This document shows, one piece after another, positions 9,729 through 20,991 of a stretch of DNA of 64,000 bases. The notes beneath the pieces were generated by a model that saw only the letters and a list, made by a program, of their open reading frames with translations, was not told where the DNA came from and did not search any database. Position numbers and translations under genes: made by a program. Where the stretch lies: the NCBI RefSeq assembly GCF_947172395.1, contig NC_069087.1, positions 5,165,107 to 5,229,106 of the forward strand. Reading direction: 5' to 3'. The first letter of the stretch is position 1. Each line of letters opens with the position of its first letter. The DNA comes from Bicyclus anynana. Lineage: Eukaryota; Arthropoda; Insecta; Lepidoptera; Nymphalidae.

Positions 9729-11614
9729 CAAACACATACCCAGTCGGACACTTATAACTGTTACTTGAAGGTATTATCGTGTTATATTTTGTCGCGTATC
9801 TGGAATTAATTGAGGATTTAATTAGAATTAAGTTAATAAGAAATAAAAACACTTTAACTCCTTTCATTCATTACAACAAATTACATGCCATCTAAGTAAT
9901 GATTTAGCAATTATGAATATAACTGCTCATACTGTAACATTCGTATCAAGTATGTCCTTATGTTGTCTACTTAAATCTGTACCAACTGTTCTACGCTATT
10001 CTGTAACGACAGTTATAATAAGATCGAATTCTCTATCTCTATTTATATATTTTCCTGTTAGATTGAGAATACTCACACTGTTTAATTATAAGAACATTTT
10101 TACGGATAAAGTAGTCGCTGTTTTCAATAACTTCCAGTAACAGCAGTCAGTAACCAATACCCAGTAACACCTTTCAGCTATGAAGTAACTCAATTGTTAG
10201 TACCATATTTTATTTATTTTTGTAAATCCTTTTATCCATTTTATAGATTTAAGTGGACAGTCGCAGTGTTGACAGCGTACAGTGATACATTTAGGGGTAG
10301 TTTAAAGAGCGGTGGCAACAAATAAACCTGTTAGCTGCGAATCGGCAGTCGGGTCACGGCGCGCGGGATCAAGTGCACTCGGCACGGCTACACATGATGT
10401 CGCGTCTCACGATATATTCGCAGATTAGCACCGAGTGTCTGTAGTTTTCAACTTCATAAAGTTTCTAGAATTTCGTATTATTATAACTTTGAATGTACAA
10501 ACCGAAGTCCGATTAGTTATTTTTGTTAAAATATTCTTGTTTTTTATTGCCATCTGGTAGAATTTTGAGGTAAACAACTTATATTTTACTATAGTTAACG
10601 AGATGGCGTTAAATATTGAATATTTTTTAAAAAACCTACATTTTTTCCACGCTAAACAGTATAGGATATTACGTTTTGTCGCAATAAATATAATTTTTTA
10701 AACTTATATAGAGAAAATTATGTAATTAAATTTCATATTTTCTATATGAATTTTATAAAGATTTCCAATTATTCCGACAACCATTTATATTCATAAAACC
10801 TCAAACTTGATACGGACAAACAAAACAAAACATGTCAAATAATATCCTCTGTATCAGTAACATTTTTAACTCATACCGATGAAGTTTTCTTCATCCTATG
10901 AAATTACAAAAAAAAATATTTTCTCTCTTGAAGTGACGAGCGGAAAGCAACCCATCTTACATCGACGGTTATTCCGAAAAACCATTTTATCATAAATGTC
11001 ATAGGTTGTGCCGAAGCTTAGAAATAAGTAATAGAAGTACGTATTGTAACATTTAATCTACAATATCTTAAGATTCATTGCACGCTTCCCTACTCCGTGT
11101 GTGGCCCTTGACATTTCAAAAGAAAACCGAAGCGAAGTAATAAGAAAAGGTAAGAGTGCCCCATTGAATGATAACTCCGGGCCTTTGTCTCCTGCGTCCG
11201 TCTTGACGAATCGAATTAAAAGGCTTATTGTGTCTACGTGACAGATCCTCAGCCCCTCGGCCGAGACGCGTTTTTTTTCAAGCAAACTAAAATATTACGG
11301 GCCATTCACTAGATCCCCTAGCTGGGGAGAGATTTGCTACTTGAATTTGTACTCAATTTTTAACAGGGACCGTTAATTAAGAGAGAGTTGCTCTTTATTG
11401 GCGAGAGAAGTCTTAATGCGTTAATTGTCGAAATGCAATCTCGGAAGGCGGGCTTTTAATCATTCGATGCGAAAAATTTAATTTTGAACTAATTAATGTT
11501 GAAATTTTTCAGCGTGATAAATTATTTTTTTAATAAATGTCGACTGCGAAATTGATGTTGTCAATTTTCTAATTGATTGTTGTTGAAATTAAAACTTTGT
11601 TTTGTTTATTCCAG
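9729..11614. other. Unassigned stretch with two GC-richer islands
   Basis: No gene is recognised. Islands at about 10260-10440 and 11050-11460 are CG-containing and apparently single-copy; between them the sequence is AT-rich. Open frames of 66-75 codons here have no domains. The right end supplies the polypyrimidine tract and a branch-point-like CTAAT (about 11567) for the candidate exon that follows. Confidence 0.35.
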
Positions 11615-11654
11615 GCATCGTTGAGGCATCGACTTCCTTCGCCATCTGACCAAG
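11615..11654 (+). other. Candidate 40-nt host micro-exon
   Basis: The acceptor side is a T-rich tract ending TTTATTCCAG, and the donor is CAAG followed by GTAAGTGA, a full match to the insect donor consensus. A CTAAT branch-point-like word lies about 45 nt upstream. Of the three frames only one is open through the 40 nt, reading ASLRHRLPSPSDQ. The segment sits in a GC-richer island in an otherwise repeat-filled desert. It could be a coding micro-exon or a 5' UTR exon of a gene whose other exons lie outside. No family is recognised, and splice motifs this good can occur by chance. Confidence 0.35.
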
Positions 11655-12789
11655 GTAAGTGACACTTATTGATGTATGAAAATTATCATAGTTAAGTTCC
11701 ACTCTCTTTATTTATCAAGTTATGGAGAGTGGGACTAAATTATGAGTGTCCAGCGAGCTTCCTTTCAATCCATCTTCAAGGCTTCGGTGCGTCCGGTCCG
11801 ATAAGCAATATACACTCTGAAAATTGTCCAAATAAAATGATTTTCAAAATCGGCTTTGAGGTAAAAATTACATTCTTTTGTAAATTTTATATAAAACTTT
11901 ACAGTGTCAAGTTGACCATCATTAATAAATATTTTGTTCTTGGGTCAACAATACCTTATTTCTATGAAATTGAATGGATGTTAGGTACGTTATATTACGA
12001 CAGCAATTCTTTTATTCTGTCCTCTGACATTGTTTTCCATTAATCCAAGTGCTCCAAGCTCTAGCTCTAAATTCGAAAGGTCTAGCGTTCAATCCATCAC
12101 CATTGTCTTACCAACTCCTGAGGTAAGGGATTCGCTTAATTGGAGGAAAATTAAGAATATTAGCCATGTTTAAGAGTAATTAGGATTAAAATTAATACAA
12201 ACCAATGCTGTTCTCTCTTGTCCGCTATTTTTTTAATGTCTGCTCTCAAAATACACAAACCCTACACTTCACATTTCCTTAAGAAATCTTAGCGACAGGC
12301 AACCACCACTTTCCTTGTTCGACACGCCTTAATTATTCATTACATCCCACGACGCAGTTTCTTACAGACGCCGGCTAAAAAGCGAACCATAAAAATATAT
12401 AGACACCGAGCCGAACACGCACATTAATGAGTACCGTGCAATATTTATACACAAGCTACCCTAATTGCTAGGGTGGAGAGTGGAAAAAATGGGCAATTTC
12501 ACGTAATGTAATATGTATATTTAAGGTGAAATTCCCAAAGCCTGTGTTGAAATTCGTCGCGGCGATACTTGCCGAGACCACTTCAAACGTCTTTTTGGTG
12601 GTGACTTCGACTAGGAAGGTGCTCTACTTATTAGATACTGGTCGAATAGCAAGTTTGTGTGTAGGTTTTAACATTAAGTTAGCAACTTTCATTAACACCA
12701 CAATATATACTTTACAATAATAAATTAAAAATTCAAAAATGATCTTTTGATGTAACTTATATAAAGCTGGTAACCTAATTAATTTATTA
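11655..12789. other. Unassigned AT-rich stretch
   Basis: A 104-codon frame at 11729-12043 begins with a non-ATG codon, is AT-driven in composition and has no recognisable domain, so it is not called. The rest has no recognised repeat or RNA gene. Confidence 0.4.
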
Positions 12790-12857
12790 TGAAACATGGC
12801 TATAACTCACATGATACAACGTCGGAGTATGCCCGACTAGTTTCAAACCCGGGGCTT
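12790..12857 (+). repeat. Possible dispersed-repeat fragment
   Basis: 'gaaacatggctataactcac' and 'gcccgactagtttcaaaccc' resemble a sequence I recall as common in lepidopteran genomes. There is no second copy in the window to confirm it. Confidence 0.3.
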
Positions 12858-13617
12858 TTTAATTTAAAGTTTTATTACATAAATTAGCTATACTTATGCA
12901 CATTAAGCTTTATTTTTTTCCAATTTATTATATATTTTATTGATTGATGATTGATATATAATTTATTGATTGATATAAAATTGTATTTTCTATCACTACT
13001 GTACTACAATTATCTCTCTCTCTCTCTCATATTAAAACGAGACGCTTGAAATTTTCGTTTGCAACCTTTTCTAGAGCTCAATAAAATGTGAAACTTCTTC
13101 ATCAGTATTACTGTAGTAGAGCACCATTACCGCCGTATTTCGTAAGTAGCCGGATTTTTATTTTTTCAATATGTTTAGGTGCTCAACGCCGCTCCCCTCG
13201 CCGCCACAATTTCCTCTTGACGGAAACCCTCAATCTAATGATACGCCTCTGTTAAAAAACACAAGGAAATTTAATAACGCCAGCCCACAGAATAGGAAAA
13301 CAAAGAAAATTTAATTTCGACGATTCCCACATGCTCAATATCGCTGAGAAGTTGCCCCCTCTTCCACAGTGAAAATTAAAAAAAAACCTACACAGACACC
13401 TATCTAAAGATAAAGATTAACTTGAATGGGTGATAGCTTAGTGCGTATAATATTATTTGTTGAACGTAGATTAATGTAAAATAAATATTAAGCCACATTT
13501 GTAGGTTATATATTAATTAGATTAAGTAATAATTTACTTATTTGATATTTTACAAAAGAAGAAATAACATAACACCAGTATACTTAGTATCTTGTATTTG
13601 AAACGCAAGCTGAAACT
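12858..13617. other. Unassigned stretch with a (TC)n run
   Basis: A (CT)8 microsatellite lies at 13013-13028. The 13080-13370 part is somewhat GC-richer. No gene or repeat family is recognised. Confidence 0.4.
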
Positions 13618-13871
13618 CGGCCGCGTGGCACATTGATTAGTAACCCTGCTTTCAGCATCCATGGCCGTGGGTTCGATTCCCACAAATTGAAAATATTTGT
13701 GTGATGAGCATGGCTGTTTTCCAGTGTCTGGGTGTATAATATTAGTATTAATATGTAGTAAATCATTTATAATCGATAGAATCAGCTATCTTAGTACCAA
13801 TAACACAGGCTATACGCTTACTTTGGGGCTAGGTAGTGATGTGTGTATTGTTTAAGTATATTTATAATTTT
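13618..13871 (+). mobile_element. SINE family I copy, near full length
   Basis: The tRNA-like head runs from 'cggccgcgtggcacattgat' to box B GGGTTCGATTCCC (13669-13681). The body has 'tttgtgtgatgagcatg', 'ccagtgtctgggtgt', 'cataacacaggc'-like text and 'ctttggggctaggtagtgat', the order of a SINE widespread in butterflies (from memory). The head has drifted from a real tRNA and cannot fold as one. A-rich 3' sequence follows. Confidence 0.7.
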
Positions 13872-15261
13872 TCTTTTAGAACCCAAATAATAATAGACAA
13901 TTAAACACAGAAGAAACCAAACTATATGAATATGCAATTTCTAAAAGGACACATGTCTGAATTTTTTAAATGTCTAGGAATTATTTTCCAAACCAGTGTA
14001 TGCTTTCTAAAAGTTTCTAAAATTGCGTTACATTTTGGTGGTTATTATCCTTCGAAAATTACTAAAATTATGTATTTAAAAGTTAATCTTAATATGTTAT
14101 TAGATATTTTATTTGTGAGATGTACCTACAGAATATCTGACATGTGCCCCTTTCGAAATTGCATATTCAAATATTTTCAAGAAATTCACGCTAATTGACT
14201 ATTCACCGATAGACAAGGCATCCAAGATGCCAGTGTAAATCTAACCTCCAATAATATTGCCTCTCGGAATCTCTCTTTGGTCTAAATAAACACAAGCTTC
14301 ATGTTCATAGTTCAGTTTATCAGAAACCACATTAAAAACATTCATTGTCTAAATACCAGGGCTTAAATTCTTCAAAAAACATGGCCCTTCATCCGTATCA
14401 TATAGAAAACCTTTAATTTCAGAAGCAATAACAAAAATAAAAGGCAAAAAGTCTTTAGGAAAATCAACAAGCCCGCGGAAATCTGCATATCACGTTACGG
14501 GGACGGTTACCCCACTGTAATTATCCGGTAGGAAGGTTTAACACATTTCAAAGGTAAGCAAATTAGTTTTGCACTTAATGATCCGACAAAAGGTTTAAAT
14601 CTTTTTAAAACACCCGCCGTATCCTCTACCCGGTACGTAAACAGTACGTAAAAAAACATTTGCATAAGCTCGCCCCGCGCATATGCAAATCGTCGGCCCG
14701 TACGTGGAAAGGCGGTGAAAATTGTATCAAATTGTTCCAATGACACGTAGGCTTTGTAGGCAATTTGTCAGCCGAGCAATAATTATTTAAAGCCCCACCC
14801 CGCTGTGAATTAGGCACACGGCCCTATATGGAATTTTAAAGAGTTCCAAGCTTACGTTAAGAGTAAAATTTACACGTGATTTTCATCACACATTTTTAGG
14901 GGTTGCGAAGCAAAACAAAGAACCTATTTCAAATTTTAGCTACAAAATGGGTTTATTATTTTAAGAGCTTATAGAAAATCGTATAATATTGTTATTGTAT
15001 TTAAATGCTTAAAAATATTTGGTGCTTTACATAATATTGTGAAAATATGGTGATAGCAAACAAAAATGTCTGACTTAATTGTACTCAGATTCATCATTAC
15101 GAGTAACAGCCCATTTGAGCCATACATTTATATAGTAGAGGAAATTTAGAACTTAAACCACCACCGGTTTTCATGGATAGTTTTAATTTCAAGTTTTAAA
15201 AAGATATGGACAAAAAATAGGTATGAATTATGTAATTACATATTTTGGAATAAGAACCTCA
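13872..15261. other. Unassigned stretch with a GC-richer island (14480-14830)
   Basis: The island is CG-containing ('cgcccc gcgcatatgcaaat', 'cgtcggcccgtacg') and includes ATGCAAAT, an octamer (Oct/POU) word, at about 14682. It may be a regulatory element. The remainder is AT-rich; the 90-codon frame at 13926-14198 shows no domain. Confidence 0.35.
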
Positions 15262-15727
15262 TTTTATGAAGACTAAAAGCCGATGCTCCTGCAGTAGATA
15301 AGTATGGTAGCCAATTATGGTATTTGGACTGTAGTGGCTTGTCATTTAGCAGCTTTCAAGGGTTTAACCTTTACGATCCTTTTAAAAACCTTTACGATCC
15401 AAGTAAAAGCATATTTTCAAATGTTTTCCTTCTGATTTAAGAAATTATATAGCCAGCCGCCAGTCACTTAGCTTCACAATAACCCTACGAAAAACACCGT
15501 TAAAGATTTAACTTCGAGAGTCTCTATCTTTAAGAGTTGTCACGGAGCTAAGGGTCTGGCAACTACATACATGATTCCGAGTAATAACCCGTAGAAAATA
15601 ACATAAAATTACGTATTAAAAGACAATAACCATCATAACACCACAGTCCAAACTCCATAATTGGCTACCGTATTTACCAATCATGGGCAGGAGCAATAAA
15701 GTTACAAACTTTCAGTCTTTATTAAAT
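15262..15727. mobile_element. Fold-back element with long imperfect terminal inverted repeats
   Basis: The left arm (about 15267-15345) includes 'gatgctcctgcagt', 'ggtagccaattatgg' and 'tttggactgtagtgg'. The right arm (about 15638-15722) reads, on the reverse strand, 'ttgctcctgcccat', 'ggtagccaattatgg' and 'gtttggactgtggtg'. Each arm is about 80 bp, with roughly 300 bp between. No transposase is encoded, so it is best described as a MITE or fold-back element. A target duplication could not be fixed. Confidence 0.6.
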
Positions 15728-16958
15728 GTCTAGCTCGCAAGCTCTCATTCCATCGAAAATTCCAAACAAAATAAATTCAAATCGTGCCACATACAACACT
15801 TCAAAGGGTCAAACAGTCAATTTTCAGGCCATTCAATAAAAGCAAACTGCAAATCGCTAAACGGAAAGCCGAATTAAGCCCGAGCCAGGCAATGGGCCGT
15901 CCTGAAAAATGTTATTCGCCACCTGTGGCGCTGGGCGGGTAATCGTATGCGTTGATCTACACCATGAATGCATCGCCGGTCCTCTCCAATCCTACAAGGA
16001 TATAGGGAAGGAAAATGCGGTAACATTATTATTTTTTAACCGACTGTCAAAAGAGGGTTATGTCTTTCGAGTGTTTCGCCAAACAGGGCGTACTGGACGT
16101 TCTGCAACACCAGTACGCATGAAATTCTTTTTGTTTAAATCACAGAACATTGAAAACGCTAAGGTTAATAAACTATCTTTCAATTTTAAACTTTTTTAAT
16201 GAAATCGGACATATACCGACATAATAAAAATATTTTGTGTTTCATATGTGCCACTGGATAAAATGAATTGGCTAGGCCGATAGTTAATTGAACTAGAATC
16301 GCTTAATGTTTCATAACCTGGCGTATTAAAAGTCAGCCGTTTGAAGATGATTAACCAGAGCTAAGTTAACCATGAGTTTCACTCAAACCAAGGGAATATT
16401 ACTAGTTAATGGGATCTACTTAATAATACATTAGATTCTAGCTTATTCTGGCTTGCTTCTCAGGATAGATGCCGCAGATTAACATAGAAAACATTTTATT
16501 TCTATACGCCAGATGACCCGCTCTGTAGCCCCATTATTCGGCTTCATCTACGACACCGAGTGGAGAGAAGGAACTCTAGCGAGCGAATACGGCTACTTCT
16601 TTAGCGAAACAACACAAAATCCGCTTTTAGTCAAACACCAAAATATTGTGAATCACTATAATTATATACATGAGATAAAGTTCACTTCTAGTCAAACACT
16701 ATCCGTGACAGCTGTACCGGCAGCCCATGCATCCGTTCAATTCCAGGCCGATAGGTAGGATTTACGCAGCCAGTTGAAGCAATTATCATCCACGCGATGA
16801 CTCCGGACGCTCCGATACGGCGCCCACTCAATTAACACGCCCACGGTGTCCACTCGATTGCCTCTACAGATTTATTGACTGGCCACGGACGCCTGATTTT
16901 TATTTAATCGCCCGTGTAAACGACAATTGATTTTGTTAAATGAATTATCAGAAATTTT
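15728..16958. other. Unassigned stretch with GC-richer islands
   Basis: CG-containing blocks at about 15860-16020 and 16500-16900 match no repeat family in the window. At 16036 a 'taaccgactgtcaaaaga' word resembles MITE ends seen near 40437 and 63800. Frames of 81 and 96 codons here show no domain. Confidence 0.35.
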
Positions 16959-17259
16959 ACGGCATCCGTGGCGTAGTGGCATGCGCGGTGGATTTACAAA
17001 TCGGAGGTCCCTGGGTTAAATCCCTGGGTCGATTGAGATTTTCTTAATTAGTCCAGGTCTGGCTAGTTACCATCCTACCAGCAAAGACGTACCGCCAAGT
17101 GATTTAGCGTTCAGGTACGATGTCGTGTAGAAACCGAAAGGCGTGTGGATTTTCATCCTACTCTTAACACGTTAGCCCGCTTCCATCTTTGATTGCATCA
17201 TCACTTACCATCAGGTGAGATTGTAATCAAGGTCTAACTTGTAAAAGAATAAAAAAAAG
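16959..17259 (+). mobile_element. SINE family A copy with internal deletion
   Basis: The head 'acggcatccgtggcgtagtg' and box B GGTTAAATCCC are followed by 'ttgagattttcttaatt', 'gacgtaccgccaagtgattt' and the 3' part 'caggtgagattgtaatcaag', ending in 'agaataaaaaaaag'. Compared with 25588, the segment 'ggtgggaggcttcggccg' is missing. The copy is moderately diverged. Confidence 0.85.
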
Positions 17260-19929
17260 ACTTAAGAGGAAAGAATACTTAGGGATTAAACTGAATTATT
17301 ATATAGGTATACCTTCTTTTTGGCATTTTAAATGAATTCTCACGTGATTATGATATATAACAGATTTAACCAATATTTCTAGAGTGTGAAGAGTGCGACG
17401 CGCTCTGCCCTACATGTTTAATACGTATTTAGAGCTAATTGATCACTAAATATGATTTGGCTTAAAATTAATAATTCATTAATTATTAGTTTCTAACCAA
17501 GTCATTTGCTATAATTATAATTATATGGTTGAGGGCTGCACAAAATTCGCACTGTATCTTTCTATAAGCTTTCTTTTATTAATCGTCTGAGGAAGTTTTA
17601 CAACGTGTACGTAAAAACTCGAGGCACTTCCTTCGAGTGGCCGACGAAAAATTTTCCCACGGTTATGAGGTCTTAATAGTGAGGCGGTCCTTTATGAAGT
17701 CGAGCGGACACAATAACGATAAAGGTGAGCAGAAAATCCGGACAATAAAGTCGACAAAAAAGCTGAGTGAGGGCTAGTGCGGGGAAATAGTTCGTGAAAT
17801 TTCGAAGGGTCCTGCAGGGTGGTCCACAGGCGCCGTGCGCGAACGGGACACTTTACGACGGTCCTTCCCGTAAACCTGCCATTATGTTGGGTTAAAAGAT
17901 CGCCCCGTTCGCAATATAAAGATGCCGAGGCAAGATTTGTTGCCGGTTTATGGATGTAGAAGGGTTGTTGCATGCGGTTATTACGATGTCGAGTGGCGAG
18001 GTCGTATCATCCAGAAGTCAACATTGCGGATATGATTGAGGACTTTCGAGGGAAGGATAAGAACGAAAAATGGCAAACTGAATACTGTTCTATTTTAGCT
18101 CGCGGTTCGCGATACAGTAACTGTTTTAAGTGCTCATTACGTTATTATTTTATAAAAAAAAATAACAAATATATTATAGAATCTTGTTAGTAGAATTAGG
18201 ATTTAGGTTTACTTTGTGCATCCTATTACCATTATAAAATTACTTACATTTCACACTAAAAACTGTGTGTTATATTTCATAGCATGAGAATACGAGAGAA
18301 CTGTAATGATTTTATTTTGGAAATATAAATTGTCAATGTATAGAATGTATAAAAAGGCTAAGTAAAGTTATAACATCATCTTAAAGTTTCAACAATTAAA
18401 ATAAAAGCGAGTATTCTAATTTTATTTTACATTTACTAATACTAAAACTTCTAATTTTGTAATTATTTTCTCAGTTACCAAATGATTTGTAAAGGTAAGC
18501 GCACACATACGATAATATGTATAATAAAATAGAATAAGGTTGCTTTATGACCTACCTACCACGACCTAAGGAAGTCAGTCAGTTAAGAAAATTAAATTTT
18601 CTTAAAAACCTTACTTGTAATGTAATTTTGAATAAAAGTTATGATGGCATTATAAATACAGAAAGATCGATTTTTTTTTAACATTTTATTTTATAATTAC
18701 TTACTAGTACTTTGACGTACGTACTTGTACTTTTAAGCCGTAATAAATAAAAACTAGAACGAAAAAAAAATTAATAAACACAAAAATATTTAATTGACGT
18801 AAAATATTTTTGCATCAAAAAACCTTTCGTATAGTCAAAATAAATTCCACTGCCTCGCCCGAGAGAAAATCAAATGCCAAAGAGCATTCATAGAGCAAAA
18901 CGGAATGGTATTTAGTTGGCAGGTGAGACTGCGGCTAATTGTACACGGCAGTCGTGAGCGGACAGTATAAACAGCCCGCTCGAAGGCGTTTACAGGTGTT
19001 TGCCGAGAGCCCTCACGTAAACAGCTCCGTTTGCACTTCCTTTTGCTTATTCCTGTTTCGTGCAAGCTCCTTTATGTTGAGTGTTAACGGAAAACTTGTA
19101 GCGAAGCCTTTGAATAGGTTTACGTTTAGGTATTTCCTTCTTAGACCATTTCTCGACGCGCTTAATAAGTTATTGCGGTCGTAATAGGAAGAGAAGTTTT
19201 AAATTACATATTTAAACACATTTATCACTTTTAATTAGTTTACATAACGCCATTACCTTATTTTTATTTTTATTTTAAATAACTTAAATTTTTTAAATCA
19301 TTTACTTATATTGAGAATTCAAAATGAACGTAAGTTTTCAATAAACGAATTTGACTTTAGTTTTTTATTTCTGATTCGATCACGCAGAGATGCCGAAGAA
19401 GAGCTCAATCTATCACCTGCTGACTCCAGACTATAGCAACAAGCATAGATAGACATTCGTAAATAAAGAAATGATATTACAAGTATATGTGTATATAGTA
19501 AGTTTAAATGTAAAGTTAACATTTGAACGTAATCTCGCTCTAGCAAAACAAGAAACGTCATTATAAATTGAAAGTCTGGTCCAAGTTAAAACTAGTTTTA
19601 TCCAGATCCGTTGCTAGTCTGCGGTCGGCAGCTCGCCGTCGCCTGACACGTCTCGGTTAGTCCTCTCGTGTGAACTGGCCCTTTGAGCTCGCACCTACAA
19701 ACCGCAAACGTTTTGTACACAACCCCAAACAGATTTGGAGAAACAAATATACACAAAATCGAGAAACTTAATGCTTTGAGAGAGTCTGGCCGTTATAAGA
19801 TAATGTTTAGTTAAAAAAATTGAAAAAGATGACAATATGACGTTGTAACACTTTGGTATATGAGCTTAATTAAAATGGACTGGTAGGTTTTTAGAAAAAA
19901 GTCAAGAGGATAATTTTTTTTTTATATTT
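17260..19929. other. Unassigned stretch with three GC-richer islands
   Basis: CG-containing, apparently single-copy islands lie at about 17560-18060, 18840-19190 and 19600-19700, separated by AT-rich DNA. No coding domain is found in frames of up to 93 codons. The islands may be conserved non-coding or promoter-proximal DNA, but nothing in them fixes a transcription start. Confidence 0.35.
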
Positions 19930-20410
19930 ACCATCTTGCCCGCCAAAATTGACCTTCATATTAAAAAATTTCAGTTTTAAGATTTTCCAGAAATTTTTAA
20001 TTAAAAAGCATATTTCTGTATTTTTCTCAAAATTTTAGATACAGTAGTTTCGGAGATATAGAGCATGGTCAATTGTCATCTATTTGTTTAAAAAGTTGAA
20101 GTATTTTTTTTTATTCAAAATAAATATTTTTAAATCCTCTTATCAAGACCTTTTATTTGATGTATCACACGATGAAGTTTGTTAAAGTTTTTTTTTTCAA
20201 CTTTCCATATTACCCCTTAAGTGCCCCCTACATTCAAATTTTACCTATTCGCGATACATCCCTGTATTTGGGTCATACTAAATGATATGTGTACCAAATT
20301 TCAAATGGATTGGTTTGGTACATTCGGAGTAAACAGACAGACATTAAAATGTGCGCAAGTGATATTATAAGGGTTCCGTTTTTGTACTACGTACGTTTGG
20401 AACCCTAAAA
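19930..20410 (+). repeat. Probable transposon remnant ending in a hairpin
   Basis: The right end has 'gtaccaaatttcaaatgga', 'aaacagacagacattaaaat', 'tataagggttccg' and 'ggaaccctaaaaa'. The words AGGGTTCC (20370-20377) and GGAACCCT (20399-20406) form a stem. This ending is familiar from dispersed repeats in moths and butterflies, from memory. The left boundary is a guess. Confidence 0.4.
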
Positions 20411-20660
20411 AAGGAAATAATGAGAAAACTTCTGTTAATAACACAAAATTATTAACTATTAATAATTAGCTATTACTAAATAATTTTTTGAATAACTTTT
20501 TTTTTTTTTTCAGTTCTAGTACAAGATAGAACTTCATCTATCTTCTAAATACCTCTATGCTTTTCTTTTCCTCTTTATTTCTTTATTGGCGATTTTACAT
20601 AATAAAAAAACAAGTTGTGAGGTTATAAAAAATCGAAACTCAGAAACAAAATAAATTAGG

Positions 20661-20828
20661 TGTTGATAGTGTGGCCGCTTAACAATCACTAGTTTATTGT
20701 CTATGTTAACTGTTCTCTGTGATCGGTCTCTTCTTCTCTTGAACTATGCTCTGTCAGACGTTTACGTACTATAATTATTCTCAATAAACTATTTAAAACT
20801 ATAAACTATAAAGCCTTTCAATCTATCA
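20661..20828 (+). repeat. Copia 5' LTR
   Basis: It begins TGTTGATAGTG and ends TCTATCA, keeping the TG...CA borders of LTRs. A polyadenylation signal AATAAA is at 20783-20788. Positions 20661-20801 are identical to 24939-25079. Its right border is set by the primer-binding site at 20829. Confidence 0.85.
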
Positions 20829-20838
20829 GGTTATGGGC
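20829..20838 (+). promoter_or_regulatory. Copia primer-binding site
   Basis: GGTTATGGGC directly follows the LTR. Insect copia elements are known to prime from an internal half of initiator methionine tRNA using a GGTTATGGGCCC-like site, and this fits that pattern rather than a tRNA 3' end. Confidence 0.65.
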
Positions 20839-20991
20839 AATACCGTACCTGCCGGATAAAGTTTTTTTTGCATATAAAGTAATAATTACGAAGTTTTTCG
20901 GTAAAAGTAAAACCGCGTGCATAACCTCAACCGTAGTTACCGCGCCGCGAGTGATTTCTTTTTTCAGCAATTTACATAGAAATACATTAAT

